A stretch of 64,000 bases of DNA from Paenibacillus sp. JJ-100 (lineage in GTDB: Bacteria; Bacillota; Bacilli; Paenibacillales; Paenibacillaceae). Every line of letters starts with the position of its first letter. Within the stretch, counting starts at the first letter, position 1. The DNA lies in contig NZ_CAOJCM010000001.1 in assembly GCF_948329825.1 (NCBI RefSeq), positions 1,397,467 through 1,461,466 of the forward strand, read 5' to 3'. A program made the translations under genes and the position numbers. Shown piece by piece: positions 36,070 through 44,607 of the stretch. The notes beneath the pieces are model-generated. The model did not search any database. It was not told the DNA's origin and was given only the letters and a program-made list of their open reading frames with translations.

Positions 36070-37497
36070 GTGAAAGTAGAGCGGGAAAACTATAATCCAC
36101 CAGTTGTAAAGGGAGTTAAAAAGTCCAAAGCATTAGGTCTTGATGCCCAAGGAATCCAGAAAACAATGCGCCCTTACCATTACTTAGGTGACGGAGTAGC
36201 GCAAGTTGCCTTAAACTCCATTAGCGGACTGATCGGGATGTTAACTTATTTTTATACAGACAAGGTAGGTATTGCAGCTGCCACAGTAGGTACGATAATG
36301 CTCATCACCAAACTAATCAATGCAATAGCGGACTTGTTGATGGGTAGAATCGTTGATGCGACAAAATCCAAATATGGAAAAGCTAGACCTTGGATTCTAT
36401 GGATGGCTCTACCCACAATGGCATCTATCATATTACTGTTCACAGTGCCGGCGGAGGCATCTTCAACTGTAAAAAGCATCTATGCTTTGTCTACAGTTGC
36501 CTTCGCTTCGGCCATTGTGTATACGGGAATTGCGATCCCTTTCGGAAGTTTGATGGCGATGCGTACCAGAAGTGTAGAAGAACGCGGTAAAATGGGCCTT
36601 ACCCGCACAATCTTTGGATATATTATAGGGATGATTATCTCTATCGCATTAATTCCAATAACCAATATGCTTGGTGGGAGCCAAAAAGCATGGATTATCG
36701 TTGCAGTTGTATTGGGTATTCTATCTTTCATTTCCTTAATCCTGACCTTCTTAGCATCCAAAGAAAATAATATTGGCGTAAGTATTGTTGAAAGCGATAA
36801 CATTCCTTTCTGGGAAAGCATCAAGCTCTTATTCCAGAACAAATACTGGGTCATCATGCTGTTTGCTCAGTTATTGATCAACATGTTGTATACACTTAAC
36901 GGTTCAACAGGAATCTATTACACCAAGTATATCCTCGGAAATGAAGACCTGATCGGAATCATGGGGGCAGTTGGATTAGTTCCAGTTTTTTTGGGATTTG
37001 TTATGGTGGGACCCATGATCAAGAAGTTCGGACTTACTAGAACAGCACGGATAGGTATGATTCTTGGCATTGCTTCATCACTTATTCGTTGCTTCATGCC
37101 ATATAACTTTATTGCAGCTTTAGTACTTGGCGGTATTGCTACACTGGCAACCATTCCAATGATGGCTGTGGGCGGAGTGTTGGTGAACAACACCGTGGAA
37201 TACGGTGAATGGAAGACAGGTAAACGGTTAGTTGGGATGGTTAATAGTGCGAACAGCTTTGGCATTAAAATCGGTACGGGTCTGGCCGCCGCGATGATCG
37301 GCTGGATTCTTGCAATGGGCAGCTACGACGGAGCGTTAGTAACGCAGGCAGATTCAGCGATTACCAGTATTCTGATTCTGACAGTATATCTTCCTTTGGT
37401 GATATTCGTTCTTACGTATATCTGTTTGCGCAAGTACGACTTGGATGAGAAGTATCCTCAAATTGTTAAAGAGTTGGAAGAACGCTTGAATCCTTAG
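36070..37497 (+). CDS. GPH-family glycoside/pentoside/hexuronide:cation symporter
   Basis: 475 residues, 12 membrane segments, MFS_2/MelB type. DLLMGRIVDATKSKYGKARPW is the family's loop 2-3 signature with the conserved Asp residues. It imports a glycoside or oligosaccharide with Na+ or H+. The start is a GTG at 36070 with AAGGGGGAA upstream. It is separated from the GH78 gene by a terminator and has its own cre site. As its neighbours are cytoplasmic rhamnosidase and beta-glucosidase, import of a rhamnosyl-glucoside or similar plant glycoside is a reasonable guess. Confidence 0.9.
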   Translation: MKVERENYNPPVVKGVKKSKALGLDAQGIQKTMRPYHYLGDGVAQVALNSISGLIGMLTYFYTDKVGIAAATVGTIMLITKLINAIADLLMGRIVDATKSKYGKARPWILWMALPTMASIILLFTVPAEASSTVKSIYALSTVAFASAIVYTGIAIPFGSLMAMRTRSVEERGKMGLTRTIFGYIIGMIISIALIPITNMLGGSQKAWIIVAVVLGILSFISLILTFLASKENNIGVSIVESDNIPFWESIKLLFQNKYWVIMLFAQLLINMLYTLNGSTGIYYTKYILGNEDLIGIMGAVGLVPVFLGFVMVGPMIKKFGLTRTARIGMILGIASSLIRCFMPYNFIAALVLGGIATLATIPMMAVGGVLVNNTVEYGEWKTGKRLVGMVNSANSFGIKIGTGLAAAMIGWILAMGSYDGALVTQADSAITSILILTVYLPLVIFVLTYICLRKYDLDEKYPQIVKELEERLNP

Positions 37498-37554
37498 GAT
37501 GATAGAGGTTATTGCGTATTACTGGAATTAAATGAACTTATTTGAAAATGAATT

Positions 37555-37568
37555 ACTATATATATAGT
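37555..37568. promoter_or_regulatory. AT-rich palindrome in the P450 promoter
   Basis: ACTATATATATAGT is a perfect 14-bp palindrome about 50 bp before the P450 start; a smaller repeat TGATA/TATCA follows at about 37582-37598. It may be an operator or just an AT-rich promoter. Confidence 0.3.
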
Positions 37569-37614
37569 TTTAATATTGTATTGATATTATTACTATCATT
37601 TAAGGAGTGATGTT

Positions 37615-38847
37615 ATGTTTACTAATGAAAATCAAGGTCGTTCCAAGTCCAAAGTAGATTTCTTGGACCATTCTTTCATTCAGCAACCTTTCCCAGTCTA
37701 CGAAAAACTTCGTACCGAAGAGCCTGTTCATCGATTACTACTGCCTAGTGGACATGTTGCCTGGATGGTTACCCGATATGAGGATGCTGTCAAAATTTTG
37801 CAGGATGGTCGCTTTGTAACCGGAGTTCTCGATGACAGTTACGATGCAATGGAGGAGACACTTCCTCCGCATAAGACGATTATTTCAAGGAATCTGATCA
37901 GTGTTGGCCCAGAAGATCATCGTCGACTGCGGCGCTTGATTCAGAAGGCCTTCACTCCCCGAATGATTGAGAGGTTGCGGGGGAGAATCGTGGAAATAAG
38001 TGATGAATTACTAGACAAGATTCAGGCAAGAAATACTCGGGAGTTTGATTTGATCGAGGACTATGCCTTCCCGCTGCCCATTATCGTTATTTGTGAAATG
38101 CTAGGTGTTCCGCTGAAGGATCAAGACAAATTCAGAACCTGGTCCAACACCATTATGGAGGGTGTCAGCAATCCGCAGATGAACCTGGAGAGCGATGAAG
38201 TGATGAAGGCTTTTGTGAATTACTTACAAGAACTGATCTCGGAGCGGCGCAACCATATTCAACAGGACCTCATCAGCGATCTCATCAGCATAGAGGAAGA
38301 AGGCGACAAACTAACAGAGCAGGAGTTATATGCACTTGTGTTCGTACTCATAATTGCAGGACATGAAACCACAGTGAATCTGATTGGGAACGGCATGCTG
38401 GCTTTGCTGGAACATCCACAGCAAAAGCAACTACTTATGGATCATCCGGATCTGATTCAAGCGGCTGTCGAGGAAGTGCTACGATTTAATGGGCCAGCTG
38501 AAATAAGCAATGTACGCTGGACTACAGAAAATGTTGATTTTCAAGGAAAACACATTCGCCAAGGAGATATGGTGCTTGTTGCTTTATCGTCAGCGAATCG
38601 GGATTCCAGTCAATATGAAGAACCCGATACGTTTGACATTACTCGCAAAGTCAATGACCACATTGCTTTTGGTAAAGGGGTTCATTATTGTCTTGGCGCT
38701 CCACTTGCGAGACTTGAAGGCGAGATTGCGATCAACGCTTTACTGCACCGGTTGCCGGAGATTCGCTTGAATACGGATGCGGAACTGCTGGAGTGGAGGC
38801 CAGGCATGATCATCCGGGGACTCAAAGCTTTTCCGGTCGCATACTAA
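37615..38847 (+). CDS. cytochrome P450 (bacterial CYP107/109-like)
   Basis: 410 residues, soluble bacterial class I size. I-helix oxygen-activation motif AGHETT near residue 250, ExxR in EEVLRFNG near 285, and heme-ligand loop FGKGVHYCLGAPLAR near 345-360 with the axial Cys. It should hydroxylate or oxidise a small hydrophobic substrate with electrons from ferredoxin or flavodoxin; no redox-partner gene is adjacent. TTAAGGAGTG precedes the ATG. A short-chain dehydrogenase gene starts 120 bp downstream on the same strand, suggesting hydroxylation followed by oxidation of the alcohol. Subfamily assignment is approximate. Confidence 0.93.
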   Translation: MFTNENQGRSKSKVDFLDHSFIQQPFPVYEKLRTEEPVHRLLLPSGHVAWMVTRYEDAVKILQDGRFVTGVLDDSYDAMEETLPPHKTIISRNLISVGPEDHRRLRRLIQKAFTPRMIERLRGRIVEISDELLDKIQARNTREFDLIEDYAFPLPIIVICEMLGVPLKDQDKFRTWSNTIMEGVSNPQMNLESDEVMKAFVNYLQELISERRNHIQQDLISDLISIEEEGDKLTEQELYALVFVLIIAGHETTVNLIGNGMLALLEHPQQKQLLMDHPDLIQAAVEEVLRFNGPAEISNVRWTTENVDFQGKHIRQGDMVLVALSSANRDSSQYEEPDTFDITRKVNDHIAFGKGVHYCLGAPLARLEGEIAINALLHRLPEIRLNTDAELLEWRPGMIIRGLKAFPVAY

Positions 38848-38969
38848 TTTCTACTTGTGCGATTGATTTTCTGTCATTTAAATGCTTAGAACAATGCCCA
38901 GATGGATGATACAGATAGAAATAATAGAAATGACCCAAAATTTTTTAATATATTGGAGAGATGAACCTA

Positions 38970-39995
38970 ATGAGCTTTGATGAGAATACCCGAATTGGTG
39001 AATTATTGAACAACGCAGAATCGTTTGCTGTACTGGAAAAGCATTTGCCGGAATTCGTGAAGGAACCAACGTTCAAGATGGCCACTAATTTTACGTTGGA
39101 TCAACTAGCTGCATTGCCTCAAGTAGATATTCCTTTGCCTACACTTCAGATTGTGAAGCAGGAACTGGCAGCCATTGAGTTTGAAGCAACAGTACAGAAG
39201 CAAGACTTTGGTGCACCGACAGGAAATAAAGAAGGTATTTCTCTGGAAGGTAAAGTGATCGTTGTTACGGGAGCTGGCAGTGGAATTGGAAGAGCCAGCG
39301 CGGTGATTATGGGATCACGCGGAGCGAAGCTTGTATTGGTTGATTACAATGAGCAGACAGGGGAAGAAACGTTAGCACTGGTTCGCGAAAATGGCGGAGA
39401 GGCTACTTTTATACAGGCTGACGTATCCAAAGAAAGCGATGTTCAAAACTATATTCAAAAAGCAGTAGAGGCCTATGGAAAAATTGACGTGGCATTCAAC
39501 AATGCGGGCATACTCCAGAAATTCCAACGCTTTCAGGATATCTCCGAGGAAGAATATACACGGATCATGGATGTGAATGTAAAAGGGATCTTTTTAGGCA
39601 TGAAATATGCCTTGCAGCTTATGGATAAGCAGGGATACGGACATGTCATCAATACTGCGTCCACTACGGCTATTCGTGCCGAACACAGTCTGGCTGCATA
39701 CACCGCAAGCAAGCATGCCGTTGCAGGTTTGACCAAAGCGGCGGCCATTGAATATGTACGAAAGGGTATTCGTGTCAATGCCATCTGTCCAGGGGGTGTA
39801 GCTACAACATTGACGGCTGCGGTTCCGCAATCGCTGCAGGAGAGCGGCTACGTTCCTGAAGAGTTTCCGAATATGCGGATCGGACGTTATGCAGAACCTG
39901 ATGAACTCGCCCAGATCGTTACGTTTCTTGCATCTGATTATTCAAGTTACATGACAGGGTCGATCATCATGGCAGATGGTGGCATCACACTCTAA
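38970..39995 (+). CDS. short-chain dehydrogenase/reductase with N-terminal helical module
   Basis: 341 residues from the ATG at 38970 (GGAGAG 9 nt before; an ATG at 38961 touches the ribosome site). SDRs are usually ~250 residues; here residues ~1-70 are an added helical segment (TRIGELLNNAESFAVLEKHL ... LDQLAAL) like the C-terminal tails of the GH3 and GH78 enzymes. The classical SDR domain then begins (about 92): TGAGSGIGRA for NAD(P), NNAG, catalytic Ser in NTAST, and YTASK. The Asp after the second strand (VLVDYN) points to NAD(H). Neighbour of a P450 gene; a hydroxysteroid- or alcohol-type substrate is possible but not shown. Confidence 0.9.
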   Translation: MSFDENTRIGELLNNAESFAVLEKHLPEFVKEPTFKMATNFTLDQLAALPQVDIPLPTLQIVKQELAAIEFEATVQKQDFGAPTGNKEGISLEGKVIVVTGAGSGIGRASAVIMGSRGAKLVLVDYNEQTGEETLALVRENGGEATFIQADVSKESDVQNYIQKAVEAYGKIDVAFNNAGILQKFQRFQDISEEEYTRIMDVNVKGIFLGMKYALQLMDKQGYGHVINTASTTAIRAEHSLAAYTASKHAVAGLTKAAAIEYVRKGIRVNAICPGGVATTLTAAVPQSLQESGYVPEEFPNMRIGRYAEPDELAQIVTFLASDYSSYMTGSIIMADGGITL

Positions 39996-40061
39996 TCATT
40001 CACTATAGGAACTGTCTGGAGAGAGTACCCTTTGGAAAGTTTCGCATAATTCTTCAAAGTT

Positions 40062-40093
40062 ATCGTCCATAAGTCTAACTTGTGGACGATTTT
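40062..40093 (+). terminator. terminator between the SDR gene and the two-component operon
   Basis: ATCGTCCA (40062-40069) pairs with TGGACGAT (40083-40090) followed by TTT. The T run is short. Confidence 0.55.
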
Positions 40094-40106
40094 CATTACA
40101 AAAAGG

Positions 40107-40138
40107 GATGTACGAAAGGGCATGTACGATCGTACATC
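40107..40138. promoter_or_regulatory. candidate response-regulator binding site upstream of the YdfHI-like operon
   Basis: Contains GTACGAAAGGGC (40110-40121), whose reverse complement GCCCTTTCGTAC recurs at 42162-42173 before the MMPL gene, plus a perfect 16-bp palindrome ATGTACGATCGTACAT (40122-40137). From memory B. subtilis YdfI binds repeats of a 12-mer GCCCRAAYGTAC, which this resembles outside the middle three bases. Autoregulation is inferred. The outer GATGTACG/CGTACATC arms followed by TTTTT also make it terminator-like. Confidence 0.55.
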
Positions 40139-40186
40139 TTTTTGGTCGTGATTTGGACTATAATGACTTATACAAGAGGTGATTCC

Positions 40187-41398
40187 ATGAAAATAGTACG
40201 GAAGAAGACCAAGCTGTCCGGATTAAATGAAGAAACGGAACCGATTGCGTCTTCACGTATTCCGATAATGATTTGGCTTTGGCTTGTTGCCACGGCTACT
40301 TTGATCTTACAAACCATGTCAACCCCTATATTAGTACCCAGTATTTTCTTTGTAGCTGCAATGTTAACTCATACCATGGTGTACTGGGAAGTAAACAAAA
40401 TTATACAACGATCCAAATTGCTCTATATCCTTCTTCAAGCAGGGTTAATTTACGGAAGTGCAATGTTAATGCCAGATGGAATGCCTGCTGTGTTGATCGG
40501 TTTAATTCCGGTGTTGATAGGACAGACCTTTGCCATTTACTATGAAACGACAAAAATAGTGCTAGTTGCGTTTGTATTATATTTATTATTCTGCACGGTA
40601 ACCCTGTTTACACGATCTGGTACGGATGTTGCCTTGTTAATTCTATTACTTTTAATGATGATCGTTGTAGTGGTATCCTATGCGGTGCTTTTCTATCGTC
40701 AGGTCAATGCCCGTGTTAGAACATTAACGTTTCTGCATGAGCTGGAGAAGGCTCATCAAAAAGTAGAGGAATTAACACTAACAAGTGAGAGACAACGTAT
40801 GGCAAGAGATCTGCATGATACATTAGCTCAAGGACTCGCCGGCATTATAATGCAGCTAGAGGCCATCGATGAGCACATGAATCGAGGAAGCTTTCCTCGC
40901 GCGCACGAGATTATTCGCAGTTCAATGGGCCAAGCACGCAAAACATTGGCTGATGCACGCAAAGCCATTGATGATCTTCGAACCAAGGCAACACCGGCTA
41001 TTACCTTCGGAGAGGCAGTCCAGGAACAAATTCAACGTTTCCAACAGGCGACCGGAATCGAGATCATTTTGGAGGGGAATGCTCCTAGTCTCATATCCAA
41101 AGTAGGAATGGAGCACGTATTGCACATTTTAAGTGAATCGCTTATGAACATAGCCAGGCATGCCCAGGCAACGAGCGTAACCATTCACATGGCTATAGAG
41201 AAAGAAGATTTCCATCTTATAATACGAGATAACGGAAAGGGCTTTAGTGTAGACCGAATCGGAAAACAATCCGGACACTATGGCTTGATCGGGATGAATG
41301 AACGTGCCAGATTGATAGGTGGCAACATTGAAATTGAAAGCGGAAAACAAGGAACGACTATTTTGTTCCGCGTTCCACTTGAAAAAGGAGAAGTCTGA
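40187..41398 (+). CDS. ydfH: YdfH-like NarL-type sensor histidine kinase
   Basis: 403 residues from the ATG at 40187 (AGAGGTGATTCC before it); an in-frame extension to 40082 would overlap the regulatory site. Five or six membrane segments fill residues ~20-175, with very short outside loops as in intramembrane-sensing kinases. The HisKA_3 core has the phospho-acceptor His in RMARDLHDTLAQGLAG; the ATPase domain has ESLMNIARHA and DNGKGF, then GLIGMNERA. It pairs with the regulator gene that begins right after its stop codon. The gene order kinase-regulator-MMPL transporter is that of B. subtilis ydfHIJ. Confidence 0.85.
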   Translation: MKIVRKKTKLSGLNEETEPIASSRIPIMIWLWLVATATLILQTMSTPILVPSIFFVAAMLTHTMVYWEVNKIIQRSKLLYILLQAGLIYGSAMLMPDGMPAVLIGLIPVLIGQTFAIYYETTKIVLVAFVLYLLFCTVTLFTRSGTDVALLILLLLMMIVVVVSYAVLFYRQVNARVRTLTFLHELEKAHQKVEELTLTSERQRMARDLHDTLAQGLAGIIMQLEAIDEHMNRGSFPRAHEIIRSSMGQARKTLADARKAIDDLRTKATPAITFGEAVQEQIQRFQQATGIEIILEGNAPSLISKVGMEHVLHILSESLMNIARHAQATSVTIHMAIEKEDFHLIIRDNGKGFSVDRIGKQSGHYGLIGMNERARLIGGNIEIESGKQGTTILFRVPLEKGEV

Positions 41399-42070
41399 AT
41401 GAAATATAACATACTCATCGTAGATGATCATTGGGTGGTGCGTGAAGGACTTAAATTAATATTGGAGACCAGTGACAACTATCTAATTGTCGGAGAGGCT
41501 GAGGAAGGAAAAGAAGCTATACGAATTATGTTAGACAAACAGCCTGATGTCATTCTCCTGGACTTAAATATGCCGGGGGGACTCAGTGGCTTGGATACCT
41601 TGAAACGTATGAACGAACAACACATTCGTATACCTGTCATTATTCTTACGACATACAACGAAGATGACTTGATGATCGAGGGACTTTCCCTTGGAGCCAA
41701 AGGGTACTTGCTCAAGGATACCAGCCGAGAACAATTATTTCGAACATTGGATTCTGCCATTCGTGGAGAAACACTACTTCAACCTGAAATAACGTCAAGA
41801 ATCTTTGCGTTTCATGCGATGTCTGCTCAAGAGCCTAAAACACAGCCACAACTATTAATTGACAAGGAGTCACCCCTAATTAGTGAGAGAGAGTTACTCG
41901 TTTTACAAGCAGTGGCTCGTGGTTTACGTAGCAGAGATATTGCTTTTGATATGGGTATTGCCGAGAGAACAGTAAAAGCATACCTTACCAACATTTACAA
42001 CAAACTTGGAGTGAATTCGCGATCAGAAGCTGTTGCAGTAGCTGTCGAGAAGGGGATCTTACACTTGTAA
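41399..42070 (+). CDS. ydfI: YdfI-like NarL/FixJ-type response regulator
   Basis: 223 residues. Receiver domain about 1-120: DDHWVVREG acidic pocket, phospho-acceptor Asp in VILLDLNMPGG, Thr in ILTTYNEDD and Lys in GYLLKDTS. LuxR helix-turn-helix about 155-215 (ISERELLVLQAVARGLRSRD, ERTVKAYLTNIYNKLGV). The start codon abuts the kinase stop, so translation is coupled. It most likely controls its own operon and the MMPL transporter through the shared 12-mer sites at 40110 and 42162. Confidence 0.9.
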   Translation: MKYNILIVDDHWVVREGLKLILETSDNYLIVGEAEEGKEAIRIMLDKQPDVILLDLNMPGGLSGLDTLKRMNEQHIRIPVIILTTYNEDDLMIEGLSLGAKGYLLKDTSREQLFRTLDSAIRGETLLQPEITSRIFAFHAMSAQEPKTQPQLLIDKESPLISERELLVLQAVARGLRSRDIAFDMGIAERTVKAYLTNIYNKLGVNSRSEAVAVAVEKGILHL

Positions 42071-42143
42071 CTTGTTAAGGCATCCTTTCTAATCCCGAGA
42101 TAAAAAATGGTAGGCCCGTTATGACATATTGCTTCTATGCCCC

Positions 42144-42185
42144 ATCGTACATGAAAGGCTTGCCCTTTCGTACGATTTTTTTTTG
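42144..42185 (+). promoter_or_regulatory. inverted repeat combining an YdfI-type box and a terminator, upstream of the MMPL gene
   Basis: ATCGTAC (42144-42150) and GTACGAT (42170-42176) flank GAAAGGC...GCCCTTTC, so the whole element folds as a hairpin with a 2-nt bulge and is followed by nine T. It can end the two-component transcript. It also contains GCCCTTTCGTAC (42162-42173), the motif shared with the site before the kinase gene, placing a probable regulator site about 100 bp before the MMPL start. Confidence 0.6.
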
Positions 42186-42269
42186 CTTTTATTTCGTTAA
42201 TATGGCTGTACAGAGCATCCTTAGGTAGCTCTAGGATTCTTGTGGAAGTGAAAGGGGAAGAAATAAGCT

Positions 42270-44492
42270 ATGGCAAAATGGTTATATCGTCTCGGGGTTT
42301 GGTCAACGAGAAAACGAAAAATGGTAATTACAATGGGGCTAGCACTTCTTATCGTGCTTGCATCTTTCGGACTTGGTATGGGTACTTCGTTTACCGGTGA
42401 GATGACTATACCGGGAACGAAGTCGGATCAGGCAGCGAAAGTACTAAACTCAGAGTTTCCATCATCAGATGACGGTGGACAGATTAGGCTCATTTTCAGA
42501 GCGGAAGATGAACCATTGACTTCCGTAGTAAACAAAAATTACATCCGGCAAGCCCTGAAAGATATAAAAACGGATTTGTCAGTCAAATTTGTAGCTAGCC
42601 CATTTGAGGCAATGACTCTAAGCGCGGATAAAAAGATCGGTTATGCGGACATTACGTATTCTAAACCCGCTAGTGAAGTGGATGAGAGCTCGAAGGAGCA
42701 TGTGTTGAACATTGCAGAGTGGCTTGGTAAGGAAGGGATTCAAACAGAGATAGGAGGCAGCGTTGCTTTTTCTGAAATAGAAGTTGGGGGCATATCCGAA
42801 GTCATTGGTATCCTTATTGCCTTCATGATTCTAGCGTTCACGTTCACTTCGTTTCTAGCAGCAGGACTTCCCATTCTAACAGCGGTCATAGGACTCGGAA
42901 TTGGACTGATGACTGTAATTATTGGTTCTAATTTCGTATCAATGTCATCATTTTCTATTACGTTAGCAGTCATGCTTGCTTTAGCAGTCGGTATTGATTA
43001 TGCACTATTTATCATGTCACGGTACCGTCAGCAATTGGCAGAAGGATTTGACAGAGAAACAGCCATCGCTCAGGCTAATGCAACAGCAGGAGGCTCGGTT
43101 GTATTTGCAGGACTGACTGTAATTATCGCACTAGTGGGTTTATCGGTCGTACAAATCCCCTTCATTACAATGATGGGACTAGCGGCTGCTATTAGTGTAT
43201 TTGTAGCTGTTCTCATTGCAATCATTCTCGTACCAGCCATACTAGCTGCAGCAGGGGACCGCATAAGTCCGTCTCGCGAAAATCGTTGGCTGAGAAAATG
43301 GTCTGGGAGTAAAAAGGAGAAAACAAACGAAAACGCATGGAGTCGAGTTGCCACTAGAAAGCCTTGGCTTACTACCATTCTATGTATTGCCGTCTTAATC
43401 ATGTGTACCTTGCCTTTTCTGCATATGCAGTTGGGCTTGCCGGACAATGGCCTGAAATCGACTGAAACGACTGAGCGTCGTGGATATGATCTAATGGCTG
43501 AAGGATTCGGTGAGGGGTTCAATGGTCCACTCGTTGTTGTAGCTAAAGCCAATAATAGTGAGGACCCACAATCAGCAATCGCCCAAGCGGCCGCTTACAT
43601 CAACGATCTACCGAATGTCTCTAGTGTAACACCCGCTATACCGAGTCCATCGGGAGATGCAGCCATCATTACAGTGTTACCTAAGACAGGCCCGCACGAC
43701 ATTCGAACGACTGAACTGGTGAAGACTATACGCGAAAAAGCCGATCAACAAAACAATAAACAGGTCGACATTATGGTTACCGGTGGGACTGCGGTTAACA
43801 TTGATATTTCGGAGAAATTGCAACAGGCATTACCTAAGTTCGCTTTATTGATTGTTGGTCTGGCCTTTGTACTACTCATGCTCGTTTTCCGATCTCTGCT
43901 TGTACCGATTAAGGCTGTACTTGGTTTTCTGTTTACACTAGGTTCAACACTCGGTTTTATTGTCTTGGTCATTCAAGATGGTTATCTGGCAAGTATGTTC
44001 GGTATACCTGAACCTGGTCCGGTACTTAGTTTTCTTCCCATTCTCGTCACGGGAATTCTCTTTGGACTTGCCATGGACTACGAGGTGTTCCTTGTCAGCC
44101 GAATGCGTGAAGATTTCACGCATACTGGAGATGCACGACAATCGGTAAAAAGCGGGATAAACCATAGTGGGCCAGTCGTTACTGCTGCGGGCTTGATTAT
44201 GATTGCCGTGTTTGCCAGCTTTATTTTTGCCGAAGATACCATTATCAAATCCATGGGATTAGCCCTGGCATTTGGCATACTTGTCGATGCCTTCATCGTG
44301 CGTATGACACTTGTGCCAGCTGTAATGACCATTCTTGGAAAAAGCGCTTGGTATATCCCTGCATGGCTTGATCGCTTGTTACCTAACATCGATGTAGAAG
44401 GCGAATCAGTTATGAGAGGAGACCATAAAGCCGCCATTGGTCTTGATCGAACTATCACTAGAGAGACGATCTCTGCTGAAAAACATGGCTAA
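42270..44492 (+). CDS. ydfJ: MMPL/RND-type membrane transporter (YdfJ-like)
   Basis: 740 residues with about 12 membrane segments arranged as two halves, each starting with one segment, then an extracellular domain, then five segments. AVGIDYALFIMSRYR and FGLAMDYEVFLVSRMRED are the two matching MMPL signatures with the conserved Asp-Tyr pairs in TM4 and TM10. MMPL proteins export lipids or hydrophobic compounds by proton motive force. Placement after the YdfHI-like genes, as in B. subtilis, supports the ydfJ name. The substrate is unknown; antibiotic or membrane stress may induce it. Confidence 0.9.
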   Translation: MAKWLYRLGVWSTRKRKMVITMGLALLIVLASFGLGMGTSFTGEMTIPGTKSDQAAKVLNSEFPSSDDGGQIRLIFRAEDEPLTSVVNKNYIRQALKDIKTDLSVKFVASPFEAMTLSADKKIGYADITYSKPASEVDESSKEHVLNIAEWLGKEGIQTEIGGSVAFSEIEVGGISEVIGILIAFMILAFTFTSFLAAGLPILTAVIGLGIGLMTVIIGSNFVSMSSFSITLAVMLALAVGIDYALFIMSRYRQQLAEGFDRETAIAQANATAGGSVVFAGLTVIIALVGLSVVQIPFITMMGLAAAISVFVAVLIAIILVPAILAAAGDRISPSRENRWLRKWSGSKKEKTNENAWSRVATRKPWLTTILCIAVLIMCTLPFLHMQLGLPDNGLKSTETTERRGYDLMAEGFGEGFNGPLVVVAKANNSEDPQSAIAQAAAYINDLPNVSSVTPAIPSPSGDAAIITVLPKTGPHDIRTTELVKTIREKADQQNNKQVDIMVTGGTAVNIDISEKLQQALPKFALLIVGLAFVLLMLVFRSLLVPIKAVLGFLFTLGSTLGFIVLVIQDGYLASMFGIPEPGPVLSFLPILVTGILFGLAMDYEVFLVSRMREDFTHTGDARQSVKSGINHSGPVVTAAGLIMIAVFASFIFAEDTIIKSMGLALAFGILVDAFIVRMTLVPAVMTILGKSAWYIPAWLDRLLPNIDVEGESVMRGDHKAAIGLDRTITRETISAEKHG

Positions 44493-44533
44493 GTTACGAC
44501 TACTCACCAGATGTAAAAAGGCAGAGAATGAGG

Positions 44534-44560
44534 GGGGCTGCCCAAAACTGCAGCGCCTTC
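44534..44560 (+). terminator. weak intrinsic terminator after the MMPL gene
   Basis: GGGGCTGC (44534-44541) and GCAGCGCC (44550-44557) pair with one mismatch; the following T run is poor. The stem resembles that of the terminator at 35866. Confidence 0.4.
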
Positions 44561-44607
44561 TCCGTCGGATGTCATGAATCAGTTTACAGCGTTCATACGA
44601 AATGAAG

